64,000 nucleotides of DNA from NCBI GenBank assembly GCA_030530775.1, contig JAUMUG010000006.1:136645-200644 (forward strand). The letters run 5' to 3'. The number at the start of each line of letters is the position of its first letter. The first letter of the stretch is position 1. Positions 27,421-36,197 of the stretch are shown here, in pieces. A model generated the notes under the pieces. The model was not told where the DNA came from, made no database searches, and saw nothing but the letters and a program-made list of their open reading frames with translations. The translations under genes were made by a program, and so were the position numbers. The DNA is from Lautropia sp. GTDB lineage: Bacteria; Pseudomonadota; Gammaproteobacteria; Burkholderiales; Burkholderiaceae_E.

Positions 27421-28395
27421 TCAACGATGCTCTGCCGCCGGGGGCGGATCGTGCTCCTCGGCCAGCAGCGCATCGACGCGTTTCAGCGCTTCGTCGGCAC
27501 TCGAGATCCGAGTGGTTTCGGCGTCGCGCAGCACGTCGCGGTCGTCTTTTCCATCCTCTCCGTCCACGGGGTGTAAAGTGGGCGCCGTTGCGGAAACGGA
27601 GGAAGCGGAAGCATCCGTGCCCGCACTGGCACCGGTCGCGTCACGGCCGGCGCCGTCATTGCGGCGGACGGCCGCTGTCCTGTGTGCAGCGTCTGGAGGG
27701 CTGCGACGCCGGCCGCCGGTCAGCCGCCAACCGACGAGGCCGGCGGTCAGCAGCATCAGGGCCGGGCCGAACCACAGCAGCGCATTGCGCCATGACCAGC
27801 TGGGCCGATACAGCACGAATTCGCCGTAGCGCTCGACCAGATACTGTTTGATCTGCCCGTCATCTCGGCCCGAGGCGATCAGCCGGATCACCTCGTTGCG
27901 CAGATCCTGGGCCAGCGGTGCATTTGAATCCAGCAGCGTCTGATTCTGGCAGACCAGGCAGCGCAGCTCGTGCGCCAGCTGCCGAAAGCGTGGTGTGCGG
28001 ACGATGCTGTCGGCATCGGTCGGCAGAGAATCGTCATCGGGCAGTCGTGCCTCGGCATCGGGGGCTTCGGATATGGCAGGGAATGCAGGTCTCACGTCAT
28101 CATCCGCTGCCTGTGCCTGTGCCTGTGCTGTCGCCGATCCGGGAGCCGAGGCGATGATGGCGTCGGGCAGGCTTGTCGCCGACTCTGACTGGGCTGTTTG
28201 CGCCTGCACCGCTGCGATGCTCCCAACGAGCCATCCGCCCATCAATAACGCCCCCGTCAGCCGCGTCAGTACCGATCCAGGTGCATGGTGCCGAAGAAAA
28301 GGGGCGGGGATCGACAATCGAAACGGGGTCAGGAAAGGGAGATGGCCCCGGCTCGATGGACGCGCGTAGCGGCGGATCATCGAGTGGCGACTCAT
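27421..28395 (-). CDS. ccmH: Cytochrome c maturation protein CcmH (CcmH/CycL/Ccl2)
   Basis: 324 residues, about twice the usual length. The apocytochrome thiol-handling motif is LRCLVCQNQTLLDSNAPLAQ (LRCxxCQ), followed by DLRNEVIRLIASGRDDGQIK, YGEFVLYRP and a transmembrane segment NALLWFGPALMLLTAGLVGW. An N-terminal signal-like helix (LTGALLMGGWLVGSIAAVQA) precedes a long Ala/Gln/Asp linker, and a disordered C-terminal tail follows. The start at 28395 overlaps the ccmG stop as TGATG. A much longer open frame exists upstream but is the out-of-frame shadow of ccmG. It presumably reduces apocytochrome thiols together with CcmG and CcmF. Confidence 0.92.
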   Translation of the reverse strand: MSRHSMIRRYARPSSRGHLPFLTPFRLSIPAPFLRHHAPGSVLTRLTGALLMGGWLVGSIAAVQAQTAQSESATSLPDAIIASAPGSATAQAQAQAADDDVRPAFPAISEAPDAEARLPDDDSLPTDADSIVRTPRFRQLAHELRCLVCQNQTLLDSNAPLAQDLRNEVIRLIASGRDDGQIKQYLVERYGEFVLYRPSWSWRNALLWFGPALMLLTAGLVGWRLTGGRRRSPPDAAHRTAAVRRNDGAGRDATGASAGTDASASSVSATAPTLHPVDGEDGKDDRDVLRDAETTRISSADEALKRVDALLAEEHDPPPAAEHR

Positions 28396-29162
28396 CACGA
28401 TGTACCTCCCAACGCTGCGATGGCCGGCAGCAGCTGGCGCCGTAGTACCTCGTCGTTCAGTGGGCCGACGTGTTTGAAGCGAATCTGTCCCTCGGCGTCG
28501 ATCAGGAAAGTCTCCGGTACACCATAGACTCCGAAGTCGATCGCGGTGCGGCCTTTGGCATCGACCACCACCTGGTCGAAGGGGTTTCCGTGCCGCTTCA
28601 GCCAGCGGAGCGCATCTTGCGACTGATCCTTGTAATTGAGGCCGACCAAGCGGATGTTGCGGGCCTTGGCCAGTGCCAGCATCTGGGGGTGTTCCTGCAG
28701 GCAAGGGGCGCACCATGAGGCCCAGACGTTCAGCAGATAGGGCCGGCCGCGCAGTTGCCGTGAATCCAGCGTCGTAGCAGAAGACGCAGAAGAGGAGGGG
28801 GCGGTGGAGCCCTGGTCTGGCTCTGCCGTGGACGATTCCCCTGTCGCGTCGGCTCCCGTGCCGGCGGCAGTACCAGCGTCTGCACCACGACCTGCGGCAG
28901 CCGCTTCCATCGTCATCGACATTTCTCCTGCCTGGTGGTCTGCGGCTGTGCCTGCGGCAGCATCCGGCAGTGGCCCGAACACGGGCGGCGGGGTGTCGGG
29001 CAGCACGGCCAACCGATAGCCGGGCGCGGCTTTGCCAATCAGCGGCGAGGGGAGTTCGTGGGGATTGCGGCCCAGACCCAGCAACAAAAAGACGGCCAGC
29101 ACCACAAAAAAAGCGGCCGGCAGCAGGTAGCGCAGGCTCAGCCAGCGACGTTTCTTGCTCAT
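28395..29162 (-). CDS. ccmG: Thiol:disulfide interchange protein CcmG/DsbE with a disordered insertion
   Basis: 255 residues: an N-terminal membrane anchor (LLPAAFFVVLAVFLLLGLG) and a periplasmic thioredoxin fold with the active site WCAPC at 150-154. GVYGVPETFLIDAEGQIRFKH carries the cis-Pro loop typical of the family. It keeps the haem-binding cysteines of apocytochrome c reduced. Residues ~58-131 are an Ala/Gly/Thr/Ser-rich insertion between the first strand region (APGYRLAVL) and the fold core (DSRQLRGRPYLLNVW), so the protein is longer than the usual ~175-185. It overlaps ccmF by ATGA and ccmH by TGATG. Confidence 0.95.
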   Translation of the reverse strand: MSKKRRWLSLRYLLPAAFFVVLAVFLLLGLGRNPHELPSPLIGKAAPGYRLAVLPDTPPPVFGPLPDAAAGTAADHQAGEMSMTMEAAAAGRGADAGTAAGTGADATGESSTAEPDQGSTAPSSSASSATTLDSRQLRGRPYLLNVWASWCAPCLQEHPQMLALAKARNIRLVGLNYKDQSQDALRWLKRHGNPFDQVVVDAKGRTAIDFGVYGVPETFLIDAEGQIRFKHVGPLNDEVLRRQLLPAIAALGGTS

Positions 29163-31177
29163 CCGTTTCTCCGGCGCCAGCGATAGCGGCGATCAGCCAT
29201 TGCAATGAAACCACCGATCGCCATCAACAGGCAACCTCCCCAAATCCAGTCGACGAAGGGCTTGATCCAGACCTGTACCGTCCAGCGACCATCCGGCAAC
29301 CGTTCACCCAGCGCCACATACAGGTCGCCCTGGATACGGGTGGCGATGGCGGCTTCGGTCTGCGTGCTGCCGGTGCTCGGGTACAGGCGCTTTTCGGGGT
29401 AGAGCACATCATAGGGTTTGCCGGCGCGGGTCACGTCCACCCGGGCACGGGTGGCGTGGAAGTTGGGGCCGGGCACCTCGCGGATATCGATCAGCCGGAA
29501 TTCATAGCCGCCCAGTTCCATCCGCTGGCCCGGGGCCAGCGCTTCGTCGGTTTCGCTTTCCATCGTGGTGACGCCGGCCACCCCCAGCACGAAGATGCCG
29601 ACGCCGATGTGGGCCAGCAGCATGCCATGGAAGCTGGCCGGCAGGGCACGGACGCGCTGGCCCAGCGTGCGGCCGTGTTTGGCATCACTGGCCGAGGGAC
29701 GCAACCGTTCGGCCAGAAGCGCCAGCGAGGCCACCACCGACCAGATGCCGATGAACACGCCCAGCGCAAAGATGATGGCGCCACCCACGCCCGCACCGCC
29801 TTCGGCCGGGCTGGCCAGACGAGCTGCCGAGAAGCGATCCGACAGCAGCGCGATCGTCAGCGTGCTGACGAGCGTGATGGCGAGCGCCCAGCGCAGTCGC
29901 CGGAACAGATCGGGCACCGGCGACCGCCGCCAGCGGGCCACCGGACCGATGCCCATCAAAAAGATGGCTGGCGCCATCAGTGGAAAGAAAACCGCCTCGA
30001 AGTAGGGTGGGCCGACGGAGATCTTGCCGAGCTCCAACGTATCGAGCAACAGTGGATACATCGTGCCCAGAAAGACGGCGGCACATGCCACCACCAGCAG
30101 CAGGTTGTTGGCCAGCAGCAGCCCTTCACGCGAGGTGGCGCCAAAGCCCGCCGGTGCATGGCCGGCACCCAACTGGGGCGCTTTCCAGGCATAGAGCAGC
30201 AGCGAACCGCCGATGACCACCACCAGGAAGCCGAGGATGAACACACCGCGGGTCGGGTCGGTGGCAAAGGCGTGTACCGAGGTCAGCACGCCCGAGCGGA
30301 CCAGAAAGGTGCCGACCAGGCTCAGGCTGAAGGTGGCGATGGCCAGCAGCAGCGTCCAGCTGCGGAAGGTGCCGCGCAGCTCGGTCACGATCAGCGAGTG
30401 CATCAGCGCCGTGCCCACCAGCCAGGGCATGAAGGAGGCGTTCTCGACCGGATCCCAGAACCACCAGCCGCCCCAGCCCAGCTCATAGTAGGCCCACCAG
30501 CTGCCCAGCGCGATACCCAGGGTCAGAAAGGACCAGGCGGCAATCGTCCACGGACGTGCCCAGCGGGTCCAGGCGGCATCCACCCGGCCACCCAGCATGG
30601 CGGCGATGGCAAAGGCAAAGGCCACTGAAAAGCCCACATAGCCCAGGTACAGCATCGGCGGGTGCAGCACCATGCCGGGATCCTGCAGCAGCGGATTCAG
30701 ATCACGGCCGTTCTCGGGGGCGGGCAGACTGCGCAGGAAGGGGTTCGAGGTCAGCAGCAGAAACAGAAGAAAGCCGATCGAGATGGCACCCAGCACACCG
30801 ATGACCCGGCTGCGCACCACGGAGCCCAGCGCCTTGCCGAACAGGGTCACGGCCGCCGTCCAGACCCCCAGCATCAGTGCCCACAGCAGCATCGAGCCTT
30901 CGTGCGAGCCCCAGGTGGCGGCAATGCGGTAGGGCAGCGGCAGGCTCAGGTTGCTGTTGTGTGCCACGTTCCTGATGCTGAAATCGTGGCTGATGAAAGC
31001 CCAGGCCAGTGTCAGAAAGGCCAATACCATCATCACTGCCTGCAGCTGGGTGGCGCGGCTGGCCACCTGCATCAATCGCGTATCGGCACGTTGCGCGCCC
31101 CACAGCCCGCTGCAGGTCTGGAGAAGGGCCAGGATCAGAGCCAGCCACAGGGCGTAATGTCCGATTTCTGCGCTCAT
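29159..31177 (-). CDS. ccmF: Cytochrome c haem lyase subunit CcmF
   Basis: 672 residues with ~14-15 hydrophobic segments. The haem-handling WWD motif is in GWGGWWFWDPVENASFMPWL, and ETRGT/ELRGTFRSWTLLL-type loops follow. The C-terminal periplasmic domain contains GYEFRLIDIREVPGPNF. CcmF with CcmH and CcmI joins haem from CcmE to apocytochrome c. It starts 2 bp after the ccmE stop and overlaps ccmG. Length and motifs are ordinary. Confidence 0.97.
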   Translation of the reverse strand: MSAEIGHYALWLALILALLQTCSGLWGAQRADTRLMQVASRATQLQAVMMVLAFLTLAWAFISHDFSIRNVAHNSNLSLPLPYRIAATWGSHEGSMLLWALMLGVWTAAVTLFGKALGSVVRSRVIGVLGAISIGFLLFLLLTSNPFLRSLPAPENGRDLNPLLQDPGMVLHPPMLYLGYVGFSVAFAFAIAAMLGGRVDAAWTRWARPWTIAAWSFLTLGIALGSWWAYYELGWGGWWFWDPVENASFMPWLVGTALMHSLIVTELRGTFRSWTLLLAIATFSLSLVGTFLVRSGVLTSVHAFATDPTRGVFILGFLVVVIGGSLLLYAWKAPQLGAGHAPAGFGATSREGLLLANNLLLVVACAAVFLGTMYPLLLDTLELGKISVGPPYFEAVFFPLMAPAIFLMGIGPVARWRRSPVPDLFRRLRWALAITLVSTLTIALLSDRFSAARLASPAEGGAGVGGAIIFALGVFIGIWSVVASLALLAERLRPSASDAKHGRTLGQRVRALPASFHGMLLAHIGVGIFVLGVAGVTTMESETDEALAPGQRMELGGYEFRLIDIREVPGPNFHATRARVDVTRAGKPYDVLYPEKRLYPSTGSTQTEAAIATRIQGDLYVALGERLPDGRWTVQVWIKPFVDWIWGGCLLMAIGGFIAMADRRYRWRRRNG

Positions 31178-31179
31178 GC

Positions 31180-31626
31180 TTACTGTTCCAGGGTTTTGAT
31201 CGAGGCTGGGTGGCCGGCGCGCTCCAGCGCTTCGGCTGCTTCGGGTGGCATGTAATTCTCATCGTGTTTGGCCAGTACCTCGTTGGCGGTGAACCGGCCG
31301 GCTTCGTCCATCCGGCCCTGGGCCACCACGCCCTTGCCTTCGCGGAACAGATCGGGCAGGGTGCCGACATAGCTGACGTCGATCTGATGTTCGCCGTCGG
31401 TGACACGGAACTGCACCCGGGTGCCATCTCGCTGCAGGCTGCCCGGTTCGACCAGACCGCCCAGGCGGAAAGTGCGGCCCGATGGTGCTTCGTTGGCGGC
31501 CACCTGGGTCGGTGTAAAGAAAAAGACGATATTGCTGTTGAGTGCATACAGCAACAGGCCGATGACGACGGCCAGCGTGCCGATACCGGCACCGATCCAG
31601 ACGAAGCGTTTCTGGCGAGGCGTCAT
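31180..31626 (-). CDS. ccmE: Haem chaperone CcmE
   Basis: 148 residues: short cytoplasmic start MTPRQKRFVW, a transmembrane anchor (IGAGIGTLAVVIGLLLYAL) and a periplasmic OB-fold. VLAKHDENYMPPE near the C-terminus contains the haem-attaching His and the following Tyr (HxxxY). CcmE takes haem from CcmC/CcmAB and passes it to CcmF. The start overlaps the ccmD stop by ATGA, so the longer in-frame extension upstream is rejected. Confidence 0.97.
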   Translation of the reverse strand: MTPRQKRFVWIGAGIGTLAVVIGLLLYALNSNIVFFFTPTQVAANEAPSGRTFRLGGLVEPGSLQRDGTRVQFRVTDGEHQIDVSYVGTLPDLFREGKGVVAQGRMDEAGRFTANEVLAKHDENYMPPEAAEALERAGHPASIKTLEQ

Positions 31627-31748
31627 GACAGGCGGTCTTCCAGGGCAAGCCGGGCACGGCGCCGGCGGTTGAACAGCAGCACGATCTCGAGCAGCAGCGC
31701 GGCGGCGCTCAAGCCGTAAGCGATCAGAATGTAGTCCCAATGCGACAT
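31623..31748 (-). CDS. ccmD: Haem exporter protein CcmD
   Basis: A 41-residue protein, MSHWDYILIAYGLSAAALLL then a basic tail FNRRRRARLALEDRLS, exactly the size and layout of CcmD: one membrane helix and a charged C-terminus. It helps release holo-CcmE from the CcmABC complex. The same frame is open a further 90 codons upstream to 32018, but those residues do not look like CcmD, and the position before ccmE supports the short version. Confidence 0.88.
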   Translation of the reverse strand: MSHWDYILIAYGLSAAALLLEIVLLFNRRRRARLALEDRLS

Positions 31749-32103
31749 GACGGTGCGGTCGGTCCTGGTCATCGGTTGAGGGGGAGTATCAGCCAGCAGG
31801 CGGGCCGATGAAGCTGGCATTCGAAAGCCAGAAGCGCAAACGGATCGAGGATCGTCCACCGACGGGGGCAGTGATCCTGTGCTCGCTGTCCACGGCACCG
31901 TCGATGTCCGGACGCTGCGGACTGGGCGCAGGCGGTGAAGACCGTTCCGGCGCCCTGGGCGAACAGACCCTGGCAGGATATTAGTGAGGCTTGCCGACGG
32001 CATTGTGATGCAGGTCAAAGGCCGGCCCCCAAAGTGCGTCAGAAGCTGGATCCTTGTGCCGGGCGCATCGGGCGTGCCTGCACGCCCCAGGCCATCCCGG
32101 GGC
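31749..32103. other. 355-bp gap inside the ccm cluster between ccmC and ccmD
   Basis: In most ccm operons ccmC and ccmD touch. Here 355 bp intervene with no supported gene. On the minus strand a TAATAT hexamer (31978-31983) could be the -10 of an internal promoter for ccmDEFGH, but I see no good -35. Confidence 0.4.
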
Positions 32104-32853
32104 CTATACCTCTGGCTTGCCGCGCTGCTCCTGCACCAACTGCTGCACCCACTGCGTGTGGCTTTCGCGTTCCAGAATGATGCTGCGCGCCCGGTGCAGC
32201 ACGACGGCGATCGAATAGAACCAGGCCGAAAAGGTCATGATCAGCATTGCCATCAACATGATCGTCGCCATCTTCGAGCCACCGGTCGGGCTGACGCTGG
32301 CACCCTGATGCAGGGTGTTCCACAGATAGACCGAGAAATAGATGATCGGCACGTTGACCGAACCGACCAGCACCAGGATCGAGCCGGCACGGTCGGCCCT
32401 GGTCTGGTCCTCGATGGCGTTGGTCAGCGCCATATAGCCGAAGTACAGGAACAACAGAATCAGCGTGGAGGTCATCCGTGCATCCCAGGCCCAGTAGGTG
32501 CCCCAGGTGGGTTTACCCCACAGTGAGCCGGTCCACAGCGCGATGGCGGCCATCAGCGCGCCGGTGGGGGCCAGCGCCGAGATCATCATCGCCGACATCC
32601 GGGTGCGGAAACCGAGGTTCAATACCGCGTAGACCGACATCACCAGATAGATGAACATCGCCATCCAGGCCGAAGGCACATGGATGAAGATGATCCGGTA
32701 GACTTCGCCTTGCTGAAAATCGGCCGGGGCCATGATGAAACCGAGCCACAGGCCGATGGCACAGGTGATGATGGCAGCCGCGGCAAACCAGGGGATCAGT
32801 TTGCCGGCCAGAAAATAAAAGCGCTGCGGTGCAGCGTAGCTGAATAGACTCAT
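32104..32853 (-). CDS. ccmC: Haem exporter/haem handling protein CcmC
   Basis: 249 residues with six hydrophobic segments. The WWD-type tryptophan motif is WGTYWAWDARMTSTLILLFL, and the flanking His residues are in IIFIHVPSAWMAMFIY and in YLWNTLHQGASVS. CcmC binds haem and loads it on CcmE. The start at 32853 (MSLFSYAAPQRFYF) overlaps the ccmB stop by ATGA; a longer open frame upstream is the shadow of ccmB. Confidence 0.97.
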   Translation of the reverse strand: MSLFSYAAPQRFYFLAGKLIPWFAAAAIITCAIGLWLGFIMAPADFQQGEVYRIIFIHVPSAWMAMFIYLVMSVYAVLNLGFRTRMSAMMISALAPTGALMAAIALWTGSLWGKPTWGTYWAWDARMTSTLILLFLYFGYMALTNAIEDQTRADRAGSILVLVGSVNVPIIYFSVYLWNTLHQGASVSPTGGSKMATIMLMAMLIMTFSAWFYSIAVVLHRARSIILERESHTQWVQQLVQEQRGKPEV

Positions 32854-33527
32854 TCGAGTGAGGTGCGCAGGGCAAGCGCAACAGTGACGGGGCCGCCCCA
32901 GAGGGCCATAAGCATACCAGCAGCCAGCAGCGCCAGGTGCGCGCCGGCCGAAAGACCAGAGCTGAACATATCGACGGCACCGCTGCCGAAGATCAGCACC
33001 GGCACATACAGAGGCAGACACAACAGGGCCAGCAGCGCACTGCCACTGCGCAGACCCAGCGTCAGTGCCGCCCCGATGGCACCGATGATCAGCAGGGTCG
33101 GCGTGCCGAGCAACAGCGTCAGCATCAGCAGACCGGTGCGTGACGGCTCCATCGACAACATCATGCTCAGCGCCGGTGTCACCATGATCAGCGGCAGTGC
33201 CGACACCATCCAGACCGCCAGTAGCTTGCCGCCCACCAGCGCAGTCGCCGAGCGGCCGCTGGCCAGCATGTGTTCCAGACTGCCGTCCTGATGATCATTG
33301 GCAAACAGCATCGGCAGCGCGGTCAGCTGCGCCAGCAGCGCCATCACCCAGATGACGCCCGGGCCGATGCGCGACAGCCATTGGGTCTCGGGGCCGACCG
33401 CGAACGGAAACATCAGGCATGCCAGCACGAAGAAGCCGATCAGATTCAGTGTGTCGGCGCGGCGCCGGAAAGCGATCTTCAGATCGCGTCCCAGGACCCA
33501 GGCGAAAGTGGAAGGTACGCGGCTCAT
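32850..33527 (-). CDS. ccmB: Haem exporter permease CcmB
   Basis: 225 residues, six hydrophobic segments, with the conserved start LGRDLKIAFRRRADTLNLIGFF and FANDHQDGSLEHMLASG. With CcmA it forms the ABC part of the CcmABCD complex that uses ATP to free holo-CcmE. The start overlaps the ccmA stop (ATGA). An upstream in-frame extension lies inside ccmA and is rejected. Confidence 0.96.
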   Translation of the reverse strand: MSRVPSTFAWVLGRDLKIAFRRRADTLNLIGFFVLACLMFPFAVGPETQWLSRIGPGVIWVMALLAQLTALPMLFANDHQDGSLEHMLASGRSATALVGGKLLAVWMVSALPLIMVTPALSMMLSMEPSRTGLLMLTLLLGTPTLLIIGAIGAALTLGLRSGSALLALLCLPLYVPVLIFGSGAVDMFSSGLSAGAHLALLAAGMLMALWGGPVTVALALRTSLE

Positions 33528-34192
33528 GATGTGATTGGTCCGGGCAGCATCAGCACCGGTGGCTGGCGATGGGCCAGCACCGGCAGATGGGTGGCGATCA
33601 GAGCGCAGCCATCGCGATCCAGATGTTCGTCCAGCAGCGTGTCCAGCAGTTCGCTGCCAGCCTGATCCAGCGCAGCCGAGGGTTCGTCCAGCAGCCACAG
33701 CCTGCGATGGGGGGAAATCAGCAGCCGGGCCAGCGTCAGGCGCTGGCGTTGCCCTTGTGACAATCGCCGGGCTTCTATATGCAGCGCCCGGCCGAGCCCG
33801 ACCCGGCCCAGTGCTTCGCGCAGTACGGCGCGGCTACTGTCGCTGCCGTCCAGCCCGGCAACCAGCATCAGGTTCTCCAGCGCGGTCAGCTCCGCCTTCA
33901 TGCCGCTGGTGTGGCCCAGCCACAGCGTGTGTGGGCGCAGCCCGCCTTTGCCGGGGGCCAGCCGCCGGCCATCCAGCTCGATCTCACCCGAAACCAGCGG
34001 GGTCAGCCCCAACAGTGCTCGCAGCAGCGAGGATTTACCGCAGCCATTGGGCCCTCGCAGCAGCAATATCCCTCCTCGAGGTATTTCGAAACCGATGCCT
34101 TCGAACAGGCGCAGCCGCCCGCGTTCCAGGCACAGATCGTGGCCGCTGAACCAGGCGCTGCTGGAAGTGTCTCGGGCGGAAGGGTGCGACAT
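33524..34192 (-). CDS. ccmA: Haem exporter ATPase CcmA
   Basis: 222 residues from the ATG at 34192 (MSHPSARDTSSSAW); a GTG at 34252 would add 20 residues and cannot be excluded, and neither has a clear ribosome binding site. Walker A is GPNGCGKSS, the signature RRLSQGQRQRLTLARLL, Walker B LWLLDEPSAALD and the switch His in ATHLP. It drives the CcmABCD complex. About 210 bp separate it from ccmI, with nothing else supported in between. Confidence 0.95.
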   Translation of the reverse strand: MSHPSARDTSSSAWFSGHDLCLERGRLRLFEGIGFEIPRGGILLLRGPNGCGKSSLLRALLGLTPLVSGEIELDGRRLAPGKGGLRPHTLWLGHTSGMKAELTALENLMLVAGLDGSDSSRAVLREALGRVGLGRALHIEARRLSQGQRQRLTLARLLISPHRRLWLLDEPSAALDQAGSELLDTLLDEHLDRDGCALIATHLPVLAHRQPPVLMLPGPITS

Positions 34193-34401
34193 GGGGGCGT
34201 GGGGCACTGAATGGCACAGAGGAGGATTTGGGCCGGCAGCGTTATCCGGCACAGGGAATCGTCGTATGCGTGGGGAAGGCTTTGGTTCCGTCCGTATCGG
34301 TTCTGTCCGTGGCGTCGATGGGAGGGGAGGGCACCCTACAACGGGGGCGATGAGCAGATGGCGGGTGTTCCATGGTCGTCATGCGTCGTGAAGAATATCG
34401 A

Positions 34402-36012
34402 TCAGCGTCGGGTGTCGATCTCGACCAGCACATCGCTGGCATCGTTGTCCACGACCGCGCTGCGGCCTTCCAGATCACCGGCCTGTGGGGTGGGCTGACC
34501 GCTCCTGGAGACACGGGCGATCACGACAACCCGTTGCTGGCTCGACAGCCTGCCCATCGGTCCCATCGCGTCGCTGTCGTCGAAGCTGAATCGATGCGGC
34601 AGATCGGCCACGCGGATGCGCTGTACGGCCAGCGGCGGGCCGACCGGCTCACCGGCTTGGTCCACACCACGTACCGCCAGGAACACGGTGTTTTCCGGCC
34701 GAGTCCCGACGAGCAGCGTCTCGGTCAGTTGCACGGTGCCTTTCAGCACCGGATCATTGGTGGTGGGTCGGGCAGGCCGTTTGGCGGAGGCTGTCACTCC
34801 GGATGGATCGGTGGCCCCGGGCATGGCGGCAGAGGAGGGCTGCCCGGGTTGGCGGGCCGGCGGTGGGGTGGATGCCTGCCCGGCGGGGGCGCCGGGCGAA
34901 GCCGAGCCGCCGTCCGTCGTTTCCAGCGGTGGCATACCGGCCTGGGAACGCACCTGGGCCACGTGCCGGGCGATCTGCTGATAGGGCTGCGTGCCCGGTT
35001 CCAACATGCCCAGCAACGGCTCCCAATAGCCGAGCGCTTCCTTCGGATGGTTCTGACTCATCTGATAGGCGCCGGCCAGCGCCATGGCCTTCGGATGATT
35101 GGGGAATCTGGTCAATGCGTCCTGGATCAGCTGCCAGGGGCGGCCTTCCAGCCGGGTACCGGCCAGCTGGCCCAGCGCATCGGCCAGATCCACCCGGATC
35201 TGCGCCGCCACCCGTGGCTCGGGGCTGTCCACTTCCAGCGCCTTCTCCAGCGCGGCAACGGCCTTGTCGCGTTGGCCCAGTGACAGCCGGGTCCTGCCCA
35301 GCATCAGCCAGCCTTCCACCAGTGAGGGGTCGGCCGCCAGCCGTTCTTCGAGCGTGGCCAGCAGGCTTTCCACGTCGGGCTGGCCCTTGGCTTGTTGCGC
35401 AAAATCGGGCTGAACCGCTTCCGGCATACCGGTGGTGCGATACAAGGCGATCGGCAGTGCCACCAGCGCCACCAGAAAAATCACGGCCGACAGCAGATGC
35501 GGGCGGGAGGAGCGCTCTCCTCCGTCATCCGGTTGAGCAGTATCCGCCCGGCGGCGGGTGGCACCAATGTCCGTGTTTGTGCCCGCGACGGCTTCATCGT
35601 GACCCGGGGCCGCGTTACAGGCTGTCTGGGCAGGGGCCGTCCCGGTCGCCGAGGTTTGGGGCACCGCTGCGTTCGCTTCAGCGTTTCTGTCGTGTGCAAG
35701 GGATTGATTGGCTGATGCCTCCGGCTCGCTTTCATGGCTCGCCGCTGTCGAACCTGGCTGCAGATCGGCCAGGGCTGCGGCCGAAAACTCCTGAATCAGT
35801 GCTTCGCGTTCGGGCGAGTCTGGGGGCAGCTCGGCCAGTTCGGCTTCCAGCTGGGCGCGACGTTCGCGGATGATGGCACGATTCTGTTCGGCGCTTTCAT
35901 TGGTCGGCACTTGTCGTCCTGAACTGTGGCGCAGCAATGGCCAGACGACATACAGTCCGATCAACGCAGTGGCCGGCAGCAGAATCAGCAGAAGGAAGGA
36001 GGTGGCGCTCAT
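34402..36012 (-). CDS. ccmI: Cytochrome c maturation protein CcmI (CycH), enlarged
   Basis: 536 residues. Two N-terminal transmembrane helices frame a cytoplasmic loop: helix 1 LLILLPATALIGLYVVWPLL, then the CcmI signature NRAIIRERRAQLEAELA, a disordered stretch (~90-165), then helix 2 AVIFLVALVALPIALYR. The periplasmic TPR part follows (VEGWLMLGRTRLSLGQRDKA) and a C-terminal domain (LLVGTRPENTVFLAVRGVDQ) after a Pro/Ala-rich linker. CcmI presents apocytochromes to CcmFH. Here it lies upstream of ccmA rather than after ccmH, an unusual order. A strong terminator upstream at 36049-36088 isolates it from the secretion genes. Confidence 0.92.
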   Translation of the reverse strand: MSATSFLLLILLPATALIGLYVVWPLLRHSSGRQVPTNESAEQNRAIIRERRAQLEAELAELPPDSPEREALIQEFSAAALADLQPGSTAASHESEPEASANQSLAHDRNAEANAAVPQTSATGTAPAQTACNAAPGHDEAVAGTNTDIGATRRRADTAQPDDGGERSSRPHLLSAVIFLVALVALPIALYRTTGMPEAVQPDFAQQAKGQPDVESLLATLEERLAADPSLVEGWLMLGRTRLSLGQRDKAVAALEKALEVDSPEPRVAAQIRVDLADALGQLAGTRLEGRPWQLIQDALTRFPNHPKAMALAGAYQMSQNHPKEALGYWEPLLGMLEPGTQPYQQIARHVAQVRSQAGMPPLETTDGGSASPGAPAGQASTPPPARQPGQPSSAAMPGATDPSGVTASAKRPARPTTNDPVLKGTVQLTETLLVGTRPENTVFLAVRGVDQAGEPVGPPLAVQRIRVADLPHRFSFDDSDAMGPMGRLSSQQRVVVIARVSRSGQPTPQAGDLEGRSAVVDNDASDVLVEIDTRR

Positions 36013-36048
36013 GATCCCCGCATTGTCGGGGCAATGGCCTGCAGGGTC

Positions 36049-36088
36049 AAAAAAAAGCGCAGATCCCGCTCGGCGGGGGATCTGCGCT
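36049..36088 (-). terminator. Strong intrinsic terminator closing the type I secretion operon
   Basis: AGCGCAGATCCC (36056-36067) pairs perfectly with GGGATCTGCGCT (36077-36088); on the minus strand eight T residues follow. It lies ~110 bp after the HlyD-family stop and just before ccmI. Confidence 0.9.
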
Positions 36089-36197
36089 TGTACGGGGTTT
36101 GCCAGGTTTTACGTTGTGGGGCCTGTCCTCGCGATCGGGGGAGCCGGCCCGACACCGTGGAAACCTCTCCGGCATCGGGACACCGGTCCGATGTGGA

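Noticed and set aside
28396..29214. Upstream extension of the ccmH frame
   Set aside because: Lies entirely on ccmG in another frame; the true ccmH start is fixed by the TGATG overlap at 28395.
28970..30628. Plus-strand open frame of 552 codons antisense to ccmF
   Set aside because: Gln/His/Arg-rich shadow; ccmF on the other strand has all family motifs.
31749..32018. N-terminal extension of ccmD by 90 codons
   Set aside because: CcmD is always a very small protein and the extension has no membrane or family features.
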